The position numbers were made by a program, and so were the translations under genes. From contig NZ_JAKTNQ010000012.1 of NCBI RefSeq assembly GCF_022760835.1, forward strand, positions 1 to 64,000: 64,000 bases of DNA, written 5' to 3'. This DNA comes from Thermus altitudinis (lineage in GTDB: Bacteria > Deinococcota > Deinococci > Deinococcales > Thermaceae). This document shows positions 7,763 through 14,582 of this stretch, in pieces. Under the pieces are notes generated by a model. It worked only from the letters and a program-made list of their open reading frames with translations, did no database searches and had not been told where the DNA came from. Position 1 is the stretch's first letter. Each line of letters starts with the position of its first letter.

Positions 7763-8461
7763 GGTGAGCACCGTGGCCACGCCTTCCGCCTTGGCCTCCC
7801 TTAGGGCTTCGGGAAGGATTTCCGCCGCTACCATCCAGATCATGGCTCCGGCAGCGAAGCCTAGGCCCACCGGCAAGGCGGGCTTAAAGAGTTCCACGAA
7901 GAGAAAGGCGGGCACGGCCATGAGGGGCTGGGGTAGGCTGGAGAAAACGCTCCAAAGGGCCGCGCCCAAGACGCTTACACCCCGAGGGATCAGCACCAGG
8001 CTGATGGCCAGTCCCTCGGGGATGTTGTGCACAGCGATGGCTAGGGTGATGAAAACCCCCAAGGCCTCCCCGCCCCCGAAGGCCACCCCTACGCCAATCC
8101 CCTCGGCGAAGGAGTGCAGGGTCATGATGCCCACCATCATGAGGGCTTTGCGGGCATCCAGGCCGTTTAGGGTGCCAAAGCTTACCTCCCGGCTGTGGAG
8201 AAACCGGTGGGAGAGCTGGATAAAAAAGAGCCCCAACACCACCCCTAAAAGGGTCCGGCCCAGGTGGTAGTGCACCCCCTCGTAGATGAGGCCGAAGCTG
8301 GCGGCCAGCATAAGCCCGGCGGCGGCGGCGTTGGCCAGGCCCAGGTGGTGGGCGAGGATCTTTCGGGTGAAGAGGAAGGGAATGGCCCCTAGGCCGGTGG
8401 CGATGGCGGTGAGGAGGGCGTACAGGAAGACGGTCCCAGGGGAGATGGATAGGGGTTCCAT
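7715..8461 (-). CDS. ZIP-family divalent metal transporter
   Basis: A 248-residue inner-membrane protein with about eight hydrophobic segments. The metal-binding helices carry the ZIP hallmarks HSFAEGIGVGVAFG and HNIPEGLAISL. It belongs with the GufA-like bacterial ZIPs, which import zinc, manganese or iron. ATG 8461 has TAATAT seven bases before it and no Shine-Dalgarno, so I prefer it to an ATG nine bases upstream that lies inside the -10 region. A palindrome at 8485-8500 covers the -35 and suggests control by a metal-sensing repressor. The 3' end overlaps sfsA by 48 bases in opposite orientation. Confidence 0.9.
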   Translation of the reverse strand: MEPLSISPGTVFLYALLTAIATGLGAIPFLFTRKILAHHLGLANAAAAGLMLAASFGLIYEGVHYHLGRTLLGVVLGLFFIQLSHRFLHSREVSFGTLNGLDARKALMMVGIMTLHSFAEGIGVGVAFGGGEALGVFITLAIAVHNIPEGLAISLVLIPRGVSVLGAALWSVFSSLPQPLMAVPAFLFVELFKPALPVGLGFAAGAMIWMVAAEILPEALREAKAEGVATVLTLAVALMVAFQILLGG

Positions 8462-8468
8462 GGCCCCC

Positions 8469-8500
8469 ATATTACTGCAAGTGATTATTGTTAGCAATAA
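8469..8500 (-). promoter_or_regulatory. Promoter and palindromic operator candidate of the ZIP transporter
   Basis: On the minus strand TTGCTA (8492-8497) and TAATAT (8469-8474) are spaced by 17 bases, and the -10 ends seven bases before the ATG. The perfect palindrome TTATTGTTAGCAATAA (8485-8500, six-base arms) spans the -35. It is strikingly A+T-rich for this genome and lies inside the last codons of the upstream hydrolase. A Fur/DtxR-type repressor would be a plausible ligand; which one is not visible. Confidence 0.6.
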
Positions 8501-9170
8501 GCCAATCCCGGACCGCCTGGGCCACGGCTTCCCGGTCCCGGTCCAAGAGGAGGTCATGCCCGCTTTCCGGGAAGACCAGGTAATCCTTCTTAGGGCTTCC
8601 CAAAAGGGCGTGGTAGCCCCGGACCCCGGCAGGGTCCACCACCTTGTCCCGGCCGGCCTCCACCACCAAGGCAGGGGCCTTTACCTGGGGTAGGACCTCG
8701 GGGGTGCGGCGCATAAGGGCCAAAAGCTGGAGCAGGGCCCGGGTGGGAAAGTAGGGGTAGTTGGGGTTTTGCTTCCTAAGCTCGGGGTCCTGGATGGAGT
8801 CGGGGCCAGGAAAACGGGGGATGAACCAGGCCAAGAGGGGAGCCAGGGGGGCAAGGGGGTGCTTGAGGGCCAGGGCTGGGGCCAGGGCTACCAGGGCCTG
8901 GGTGGGGCTTTCCGCGGCCAGGTGGGCGGCTAGGAGGGCACCCATGGAAAGCCCCACCACCCCTCGAGGCTCGGGTAGCTTCTGGTAGACCTCCTGGGCC
9001 ACCGCCAGCCAGTCCGGCCAGCGCACCCGAAGAAGGTCCTCTGGCCGGGTGCCGTGGCCTGGTAGGGCCGGTTGAACCACGGTAAAACCGGCCTCCCGCA
9101 ACACCCTGGGCAAGGGGCCCAGGGTGAGGACGGGGTGGGAGGTAAAGCCGTGGAGCAAGAGGAGATGCAT
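8472..9170 (-). CDS. Alpha/beta hydrolase (monoacylglycerol lipase/carboxylesterase type)
   Basis: The product is 232 residues from ATG 9170, which begins MHLLLLHGFTSHP. It has the oxyanion HGF motif, GHGTRPEDL, the nucleophile elbow GLSMGALLA, an acidic residue in VEAGRDKVVDP and the catalytic histidine in PESGHDLLLD. This order is typical of Est30-like carboxylesterases. A longer frame upstream is rejected because the family begins at the LLLHG strand. A -10-like TATCCT lies five bases before the ATG, suggesting a leaderless message. The ZIP gene starts inside the region immediately after its stop. Confidence 0.88.
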   Translation of the reverse strand: MHLLLLHGFTSHPVLTLGPLPRVLREAGFTVVQPALPGHGTRPEDLLRVRWPDWLAVAQEVYQKLPEPRGVVGLSMGALLAAHLAAESPTQALVALAPALALKHPLAPLAPLLAWFIPRFPGPDSIQDPELRKQNPNYPYFPTRALLQLLALMRRTPEVLPQVKAPALVVEAGRDKVVDPAGVRGYHALLGSPKKDYLVFPESGHDLLLDRDREAVAQAVRDWLIANNNHLQ

Positions 9171-9207
9171 ATCTAAGGATACCCCGCCTGGACGCTGGGG
9201 AGGGGGC

Positions 9208-10050
9208 ATGGTAAAACGGGAAGGAATGCTGGGTGAGCCCTCAGATTATCTCGGCCAGCCGCAAGGCTATCTTGAAGGTAACCTTGCAGAGTTTCCCTTC
9301 GTGGCCCTGGTGGGGGCTTTGATGAGCACCGGGCGCACGGGAAGGCTTCTGGTCCGCACCCCTTACCTGGAGGGAGAGGTTTTTTTGCGGGGTGGCCAGG
9401 TGGTCCATGCCCGGGTCTGGTCAGGGGAAAAGGGCCTGGAGGGAGAGGAGGCCTTGGACCTGCTTTCCGGTCTCAAGCGAGCGCCCTATCGCTTTGAGCC
9501 CGAGGTTTTGCCACCCCACACCACCTTGTTGGGAGGGCTTGCGGTACCCGCACGCCTAAGCGAGGCCCAGGCCCTGTGGCAGGGGCTTTCCCTACCCTCC
9601 GACTGGGGGTATGTTCTGCGCCTGCCCACCAAGGGAGGCCAGGTGGAGCTTGGCCCCGAGGCCTTGCGGGTTCTGGCCCAGGTGGAGGGGAAGCGCATCA
9701 CCGAGGTGCTCCTGGCCCCCGGGGTGTTGCGCTTGGCCCGCATCCTGCACACCCTATTGGGGATGGGAGCCCTGGAGGCGGTGCCCTTGGTGGAGGTGCC
9801 GCCCGCTTCCCTTTTGGTCCTTCCCATCTACGGCCCTGGGTCGGGGGTAGCCTATGTGGACGAGGCCCTTTACGCCGAGTGGGCCCGGGCCATCCGCCAT
9901 GCCTTCCGCCTTCGCCTAAAGCGCCTCGAGGCGTTGATGGAAGTGCGGCCCAGGCCCAATATCCCCGGTCGGCTGGGCCTGCTGGAGGAGGATCTCAAGC
10001 GCCTCCGCCTCAGGCGGGGGGATAAGGTGGAGGTGGTGCCGGAGGTATAG
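9208..10050 (+). CDS. DUF4388-domain protein
   Basis: A 280-residue cytoplasmic protein. Residues about 24-105 match the DUF4388 pattern: LEGNLAEFPFVALVGALMS, TGRTGRLLV, GEVFLRGGQVVHA and a GEEALDLLSG segment. These domains occur in regulatory proteins of Deinococcus-Thermus and delta-proteobacteria, often near GTPase/Roadblock-type polarity or motility genes. The remainder, including a basic region near the C-terminus (RLRLKRLEALMEVRP), is not recognised. ATG 9208 follows a purine-rich GGGGAGGGGGC. The alanine symporter starts four bases after its stop. Function unknown. Confidence 0.75.
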   Translation: MVKREGMLGEPSDYLGQPQGYLEGNLAEFPFVALVGALMSTGRTGRLLVRTPYLEGEVFLRGGQVVHARVWSGEKGLEGEEALDLLSGLKRAPYRFEPEVLPPHTTLLGGLAVPARLSEAQALWQGLSLPSDWGYVLRLPTKGGQVELGPEALRVLAQVEGKRITEVLLAPGVLRLARILHTLLGMGALEAVPLVEVPPASLLVLPIYGPGSGVAYVDEALYAEWARAIRHAFRLRLKRLEALMEVRPRPNIPGRLGLLEEDLKRLRLRRGDKVEVVPEV

Positions 10051-10053
10051 CCT

Positions 10054-11409
10054 ATGGATATCCTGACCCTAAACGAGTATCTCAACCGGATCGTATACGG
10101 CTTCCCCATGAAGCTTTTCTTTTTGCTGGTGGGAGCTTACCTGGTCATCTTCCAGATCCGCTGGTTTAGTGCCCCTCTGAGGATGCTTCGGGTTTCCTTC
10201 AGCGAAACCCTGGGGGCCATCCGCGAGCGTACCTATGGCTTTGGCGGCCAGATTACTCCCTTTCAGGCCGCCATGGTGGCCCTCTCCGCCACGGTGGGCA
10301 CGGGGCACCTTTTGGGCATGCTGGCGGCGGTGCTTCTAGGGGGGCCGGGGGCGGTCTTTTGGATGTGGCTGGGCTACTTCTTTGGTACGGGCACAAAGTT
10401 TGCCGAGGCCACCTTGGCGGTGCACTTCCGCCGCCGCTTTGCCGATGGGTCGGTTTCTGGCGGACCCATGTACTACCTGTACCGGGGTCTTCCCAGGCTC
10501 CGCTTTCTGGCCTATTTCTTCGCCTTCTTCGCCGCGGTGGCCGCTTTTGGTATCGGCAACCTCTCCCAGGCCGGGGCAGTGGGGGGGGCTCTGGCCCCCT
10601 TAGGGGCGCCACCGGCCTTGGTGGGCCTTTTCCTAGCCCTCCTGGTGGGGGTGGTGCTGGGTGGGGGCATCGTTCGGGTGGCCCGTTTTGCCCAGGTGGT
10701 GGTACCCTTAAAGCTTCTCCTTTTCCTGGTGGCGGTGGTGCCCCTATTGGTCCTTTACGGGGCCCAGATCCCCGAGGCCTTGGCCCTGGTCTTCCGGGCG
10801 GCCTTCAGCCCGGAGGCGGCCTTGGGGGGAGCGGCGGGCTATAGCCTCTTCGCCGCCCTCAACGCTGGGCTGGGCCGGGGCATCTTCGCCAACGAGGCGG
10901 GCTTGGGTTCTGCGCCCATCGCCCACGCCCAGGCCCAGGTGGACCACCCGGTGCGCCAGGGCTTCTGGGGGGTCACGGAGATGTTCGTAAGCTTCCTGGT
11001 CACGAGCCTTACCGCCCTCACCTTCCTGGCCTCCGGGCTTTGGCGAGAGGGAGGGAGTGCGGCCGAGGCCGCCAGCGCCCTCTTCCAAGCCCATCCCCTG
11101 GGCGGGCCTATCCTGGCCGTGACCGTGGCGGTCTTCGCCCTAGGAACCATGGTTTCCTGGGGGTTTTACGGGGAAGAGGCGGCGGCCTTTCTCTTCGGCG
11201 AGGGGATCCGGTGGCCCTACCGCCTTACCTTTGCCGTTTTGGCCTTCGTGGGGCCCTTGGGGGGCCTCGAGGCCTTCTTGGCCATCTCCGACACCCTAAA
11301 CGGCCTTATGGCCATTCCCAACATCCTGGGCCTCATCCTGTTGGGGCCGGTGGTGGGCCGCTTGGTCTACGGCTTCTTCCGCGGGGAGCCTTGGATACCC
11401 CCTCGGTGA
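10054..11409 (+). CDS. Sodium:alanine symporter family transporter (AGCS)
   Basis: A 451-residue membrane protein of the alanine/glycine:cation symporter family. Signature pieces are ATVGTGHLLGMLAAV near the first core helix, SGGPMYYLYRGL, and NEAGLGSAPIAHAQA near the middle, which is the family fingerprint. It would use a sodium or proton gradient to import alanine or glycine. It follows the DUF4388 gene by four bases. The last residues (GEPWIPPR) run straight into the hairpin of an IS200/IS605-type remnant, and the TGA stop may be part of that element, so the native C-terminus may have been altered. Confidence 0.93.
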   Translation: MDILTLNEYLNRIVYGFPMKLFFLLVGAYLVIFQIRWFSAPLRMLRVSFSETLGAIRERTYGFGGQITPFQAAMVALSATVGTGHLLGMLAAVLLGGPGAVFWMWLGYFFGTGTKFAEATLAVHFRRRFADGSVSGGPMYYLYRGLPRLRFLAYFFAFFAAVAAFGIGNLSQAGAVGGALAPLGAPPALVGLFLALLVGVVLGGGIVRVARFAQVVVPLKLLLFLVAVVPLLVLYGAQIPEALALVFRAAFSPEAALGGAAGYSLFAALNAGLGRGIFANEAGLGSAPIAHAQAQVDHPVRQGFWGVTEMFVSFLVTSLTALTFLASGLWREGGSAAEAASALFQAHPLGGPILAVTVAVFALGTMVSWGFYGEEAAAFLFGEGIRWPYRLTFAVLAFVGPLGGLEAFLAISDTLNGLMAIPNILGLILLGPVVGRLVYGFFRGEPWIPPR

Positions 11410-11410
11410 C

Positions 11411-11470
11411 GACTCCCCGCTCTGAAGAGCGGGGCTGCAAGATACGGGCTTCGCCCGTGACCGCGGTTCT
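11411..11470 (-). ncRNA. Possible omega RNA (reRNA) 3' scaffold of the TnpB remnant
   Basis: Read on the minus strand just after the tnpB stop, two stem-loops follow each other (stems ACGGGC/GCCCGT and CCCCGCTC/GAGCGGGG) and the segment ends at the presumed element edge. In intact IS605-type elements the omega RNA scaffold sits here and its guide continues into flanking DNA, which would be the alanine symporter gene end. This is inferred from position and structure only; there is no evidence of expression. Confidence 0.35.
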
Positions 11471-11685
11471 CACGGGACGGCCCACGCCGTACCCATCCCC
11501 GAAGGCTCCGTCCGAGCCCTGGCCAAGATGTTGATGGCTGCCGCCACATCCCGGTGAAGAGGTGTTCCACAAGAAGAACAGGTAAACTCCCTGATCCACA
11601 AAGGCCTCTTCTCCCGGTGCCCACATATGGGGCAATCTTGGCTCGTGTGTTTGGGGTCTACCCCCAGGACCCGCCTACCAGCCGC
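11470..11685 (-). pseudogene. tnpB: TnpB (IS605 OrfB) C-terminal remnant
   Basis: The frame reads GRRVLGVDPKHTSQDCPICG, then a second CxxC (CSSCG) and RDVAAAINILARA, which is the zinc-ribbon and final RuvC segment of TnpB nucleases including the last catalytic aspartate. Upstream of about 11685 the frame stays open (to 11811) but no longer resembles TnpB; it translates through the flanking palindrome. With roughly 70 of the usual ~400 residues left, the first two RuvC motifs are missing and the protein cannot be an active nuclease. Confidence 0.85.
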
Positions 11686-11740
11686 TTTGGGGCCCCTATA
11701 TCCCAAATGAACCGCCGGCGGACGTGGGGGGTCCATGTAT

Positions 11741-11760
11741 CCCCGGTTTGCAAACCGGGG
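11741..11760. repeat. Perfect 20-base palindrome
   Basis: CCCCGGTTTGCAAACCGGGG is a perfect palindrome able to form a nine-pair hairpin. It lies at the far side of the TnpB remnant and is a candidate left-end hairpin of the element. It could also act as a transcription terminator for the minus-strand operon ending at 11824. Confidence 0.6.
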
Positions 11761-11823
11761 GATTATAGCCCCCCACACCCCCCTTTTCTCTAACTTGGCG
11801 GCGTCCTCCACCCCACCTGGGCA

Positions 11824-12222
11824 TCAGTGGAAGAGCTGCCGTATGGCCCTTTCCAACTCTTCCCCGGTCTTGCGGTCCAGGGTGAGCTTAACCTTTAGGG
11901 CCACCCGGAGGGCCTCCTCCTCGAGGCTCTCCCGGCTTTGGCATCCCTCCAGCCGGGTTACAAAAGGTTCCGCTTTGGGGCCGAGCCGGGTCTTGAGGAG
12001 GCCCACCAGCTTTTGGCAAAGCTCCTTGGGACCCTCCACGGGCAGGATCAGGCCCCGCTTGAGAAGGGCAGCCAGGATGACGTAGGCTTCGTCTCCCAGG
12101 CCGCTTTCCCCCACCACCTCCTCTTCGGTGCGCCGGCCGTCGCAGAGGGTGTAGACCCGCCACTCCTCGGGGGTGGGTTTCCAGTCGGTTTCCGGAGGGT
12201 TAGGGTTACGGCGGAAGACCAT
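11824..12222 (-). CDS. Small protein with winged-helix-like and DUF8082-like parts
   Basis: A 132-residue protein, last gene of a five-gene minus-strand run. Residues about 18-65 (WRVYTLCDGRRTEEEVVGES to LLKRGLILPVE, given in parts) resemble the winged-helix segment that follows DUF4388 domains. The rest (LGPKAEPFVTRLEGCQSRES) resembles the helical C-terminal part of such proteins. It may be a stand-alone partner of the DUF4388 protein at 9208-10050, but this is inference. Its ATG is two bases after the stop of the small membrane protein gene. Confidence 0.65.
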   Translation of the reverse strand: MVFRRNPNPPETDWKPTPEEWRVYTLCDGRRTEEEVVGESGLGDEAYVILAALLKRGLILPVEGPKELCQKLVGLLKTRLGPKAEPFVTRLEGCQSRESLEEEALRVALKVKLTLDRKTGEELERAIRQLFH

Positions 12223-12224
12223 GG

Positions 12225-12509
12225 CTACAAGGAGGCCACGATGGCGTCCACCAGGCGCAGGACCAGGTAGACGAAGACTGCCCCCAGGAGAAGGATCAGG
12301 GAAAGGAGAATGAGGAGAAGGCTACTGGGCTCGTTCCAGGTGAGGATCAGGACCACCACGTAGGCCACGGCGAAGAAGACGATGAGCCCCAGCATCTGCC
12401 CACCCCGTTCCCCCATGACCCCTCCAGGGATGACCCGCTTTAGCCGGAACCCGTAAAGGACGTTATAGGCCATCACCACAAGGCCTAAAAGGAGCAGCAC
12501 TTTTTCCAT
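12225..12509 (-). CDS. Small membrane protein, three predicted helices
   Basis: A 94-residue protein with hydrophobic segments at about residues 3-20, 38-58 and 63-88, joined by a short basic loop (RLKRVIPGG). No family recognised. A TAGAAT hexamer six bases before its ATG overlaps the stop codon of the preceding gene, so it may have its own leaderless promoter in addition to read-through. Confidence 0.65.
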   Translation of the reverse strand: MEKVLLLLGLVVMAYNVLYGFRLKRVIPGGVMGERGGQMLGLIVFFAVAYVVVLILTWNEPSSLLLILLSLILLLGAVFVYLVLRLVDAIVASL

Positions 12510-12518
12510 GGCCCCATT

Positions 12519-12797
12519 CTAGCCCATCCATTCCCGGATAGGTATAAGCTCTCCTCCCTCAACACTTTTCCGCGTGGGACGATAACGGGTATCAAACCAG
12601 ATCTCCAGCACCGCCCGGTCCAGGCTTTTGGGGGCCACGATTTCCTTGCGCACGTAATAGCCTCCCTCCACGGGGCTTATCTCCGTGGATTTGGAGAGCC
12701 TGAGCTCCACCACCTCGCCGCTTTGGGTGCGCACCCTAACCCGGAAGGCCAAGGGGCCTTCGGGCTTCACGTGGGGATCTTTGCGGAAGAACCACAC
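12519..12797 (-). CDS. Hypothetical 92-residue protein
   Basis: A short soluble protein beginning MWFFRKDPHVKPEGP with a probable beta-rich body (FRVRVRTQSGEVVELRLSKS). No family or motif recognised. It starts one base after the stop of the YbaK gene and is followed ten bases later by the small membrane protein gene, so it is part of the same operon. The codon use resembles the neighbours. Confidence 0.65.
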   Translation of the reverse strand: MWFFRKDPHVKPEGPLAFRVRVRTQSGEVVELRLSKSTEISPVEGGYYVRKEIVAPKSLDRAVLEIWFDTRYRPTRKSVEGGELIPIREWMG

Positions 12798-12798
12798 G

Positions 12799-13272
12799 CT
12801 AGGCCTCCTTTAAATCCGCCACCCGGGCCCCTGTGAGGGCCAGGAGCTCCCCCGGGGTCAGGGAGAAGAGGGCGTTTGGCGTACCCCCTGCGGCCCAAAC
12901 CCTGGGGTAGGCCAGGAGGTCCTCGTCGCAAAAGGTGGGGAGAGGGGTGGGGTGCCCCGCGGGGGGTACCCCACCGATGGCGTAACCGGTAAGGAGGCGT
13001 ACCTCCTCGGGGGTAGCCCGCCGGAGGGTCTCGCCCGCTGCCCTTTGGGCCTTGGGGAGGTCCAAACGGTTTCGGCCGCTCACTAGGAAGAGATAAGGCC
13101 TGGTTCCCATAAAGATCAGGCTTTTTACGATCTGCCCCACGTGGGCTCCCACGGCCTCAGCGGCTTCTTGGGCGGTGCGGGTGGAAGCGGGTAGCGCCAC
13201 CACCCGCAGGTGGGCGTACCCCTTTTCCTCCAGGGCATGCTGTACCCTTTTTGCGGAAGGGGGAAGGCTCAT
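12799..13272 (-). CDS. YbaK/EbsC-family aminoacyl-tRNA deacylase
   Basis: A 157-residue protein with the YbaK/ProX fold markers: an N-terminal helix (SAKRVQHALEEKGY), TAQEAAEAVGAHVGQIVKSLIF with the conserved lysine, and TGYAIGGVPPAGHP in the active-site region. Such proteins hydrolyse mischarged aminoacyl-tRNAs, for example Cys-tRNA-Pro or Ala-tRNA-Pro; the exact substrate is not readable. Its ATG overlaps the end of the M20 peptidase gene by four bases. Confidence 0.9.
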   Translation of the reverse strand: MSLPPSAKRVQHALEEKGYAHLRVVALPASTRTAQEAAEAVGAHVGQIVKSLIFMGTRPYLFLVSGRNRLDLPKAQRAAGETLRRATPEEVRLLTGYAIGGVPPAGHPTPLPTFCDEDLLAYPRVWAAGGTPNALFSLTPGELLALTGARVADLKEA

Positions 13273-14384
13273 AGGGCGTAGAGGAGTTCGGCCAGGAGGG
13301 TCACGCGCCGGGGGATCTCCGAGACCACCACATACTCGGTCTTCTGGTGGGCATCGCCCCCAAGGAGGCCGAGGCCATCCAGGGTGGGCACCCCCAGGGC
13401 AGCGGTGAAGTTGCCATCCGAGCCCCCGCCCACCCGCCCTGGGCGCAGGGAAAGCCCCAGGGCTTCCCCAATGGCCCGGGCCTTCTCAAAGAGGGCCAGG
13501 CTTTCCGCGGTGGGCTCCATGGGGGGGCGGTTTAGTCCCCCAGAAAGCTCCAGCCTGGCCCCAGGGAGGACAGGGGTCAGATGTTTTAGGCTTTCCTCCA
13601 CCCGCTTCACCTCCTCCAGGGTCCAGGCCCTGAGGTCTATTTCCACCCAGGCCTCCTCGGCCACCACGTTGCTTACGGTGCCTCCTGCCACCACGTTGAG
13701 GCCCAGGGTGGTGCCCTTCTCCCGGTCCTCGAGGGCCGCCACTTTCACGATCTGATGGGCAAGCTCCAGGATGGCGTTCACCCCCTTTTCCGGCTCCACC
13801 CCCTGGTGGGCGGCCTTGCCCAGGGCCTTAAGGCGGTAGAGCCCCACCCCCTTTCGGGCCACCTTGGGATCCCCTTCCGCCGTGGGAGGCTCCAGGACCA
13901 AGGCAGCCCGGGCCTTCTTCGCTGCCGCCTCAATCAGGGGCCGGCTTTCCTTGGAGCCGATTTCCTCGTCGGGGGTGAAGAGGATTTCCAAGGCCGGAAG
14001 CCTCCTGCCGCTGGCCTCCGCGTGGCGGAGGGCATAGAGCAGGGCGATAATACCCCCCTTCATGTCGTAGACCCCAGGGCCTACCGCCCGGTCCCTTTCT
14101 AGGCGGAAGGGCTCGGGGAAGCTTCCCTTAGGGTGGACGGTGTCGTAGTGGCAGAGGATGAGGATCGGGTTTCCTTCCCCTTCCCGCTTCAAAAGGAGGA
14201 TGGGGCCTAGGGGGGTATCTTTACGGGAAAGCCGCCCCTGGAGAGGCCCGAAGGCTTCTTCCAAGAAGGCGGCAGCTTCCTGAAGGCCCTTCGGGTCCTT
14301 GGAGGGGGATTCCCGGCGCACGAAGGCCTCGAGGTCCTTTAAAAGCTCGGGTAGCTTCGCCTGCATCCAGGCTAGGGTTTCCAT
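13269..14384 (-). CDS. M20-family metallopeptidase (carboxypeptidase G2/ArgE type)
   Basis: A 371-residue zinc peptidase. Metal ligands and catalytic residues are seen in LCHYDTVHPKG (His, Asp), GPGVYDMKGG (Asp), FTPDEEIGSKES (Glu-Glu), LVLEPP and GGDAHQKTEYV near the end (His). The family removes C-terminal or acyl groups from peptides and amino acids, so it probably salvages amino acids. ATG 14384 is preferred over a TTG 18 bases upstream; a CATAAT hexamer lies six bases before it, consistent with a leaderless message. It leads the five-gene operon down to 11824. Confidence 0.9.
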   Translation of the reverse strand: METLAWMQAKLPELLKDLEAFVRRESPSKDPKGLQEAAAFLEEAFGPLQGRLSRKDTPLGPILLLKREGEGNPILILCHYDTVHPKGSFPEPFRLERDRAVGPGVYDMKGGIIALLYALRHAEASGRRLPALEILFTPDEEIGSKESRPLIEAAAKKARAALVLEPPTAEGDPKVARKGVGLYRLKALGKAAHQGVEPEKGVNAILELAHQIVKVAALEDREKGTTLGLNVVAGGTVSNVVAEEAWVEIDLRAWTLEEVKRVEESLKHLTPVLPGARLELSGGLNRPPMEPTAESLALFEKARAIGEALGLSLRPGRVGGGSDGNFTAALGVPTLDGLGLLGGDAHQKTEYVVVSEIPRRVTLLAELLYAL

Positions 14385-14423
14385 GGGCCCATTATGGCGC
14401 AACCCCTTGGGGCCTGGTGCCTC

Positions 14424-14452
14424 TTGGCAAGGGGGCCTCCCCGTGGTATAAA
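14424..14452 (+). promoter_or_regulatory. Promoter of rpsA
   Basis: TTGGCA (14424-14429) and TATAAA (14447-14452) are separated by exactly 17 bases. Transcription from here would give a leader of about 125 bases before the rpsA ATG. Confidence 0.8.
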
Positions 14453-14460
14453 GGAAGGGT

Positions 14461-14499
14461 ATGCCCTTCGGGGCCGGTTCCCACGGAAGCGGGGAGTGA
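14461..14499 (+). CDS. Possible 12-codon upstream ORF in the rpsA leader
   Basis: ATG 14461 opens a reading frame MPFGAGSHGSGE that stops at TGA 14497-14499. It starts within about ten bases of the -10 element and just after GGAAGG. Whether the ATG is inside the transcript depends on the exact start site. It could be a leader peptide affecting rpsA expression; there is no evidence of translation beyond position and the purine-rich site. Confidence 0.3.
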   Translation: MPFGAGSHGSGE

Positions 14500-14544
14500 G
14501 GCTTCTCCCCCTCCTTTTCGTGTGGACGTGCGCAAGATGCGCCC

Positions 14545-14576
14545 GCCTTCCCTAGAAGGCGCGTAAGGAGGAAAGA
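14545..14576 (+). promoter_or_regulatory. Stem-loop next to the rpsA ribosome binding site
   Basis: GCCTTC (14545-14550) and GAAGGC (14555-14560) form a short stem with a CCTA loop, directly before TAAGGAGGAAAG, the strong Shine-Dalgarno of rpsA. S1 represses its own translation in other bacteria; this hairpin could take part, which is inference. Confidence 0.45.
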
Positions 14577-14582
14577 GGCGGC

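Larger units (their letters stand above)
11407..11765 (-). mobile_element. Degenerate IS200/IS605-type element with terminal hairpins
   Basis: The segment holds the last part of a TnpB gene (11470-11685) flanked by strong hairpins. On the tnpB-downstream side are ACGGGC/GCCCGT (11444-11458) and CCCCGCTCT/AGAGCGGGG (11415-11434), followed by a short GTCGTCA end on the minus strand. On the other side is a perfect 20-base palindrome (11741-11760). IS200/IS605 elements have subterminal hairpins rather than inverted repeats and no target duplication, and their right end carries the omega RNA. The N-terminal four-fifths of tnpB and any tnpA are absent. I infer an internally deleted element; the outer edges are estimates. 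Confidence 0.6.
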
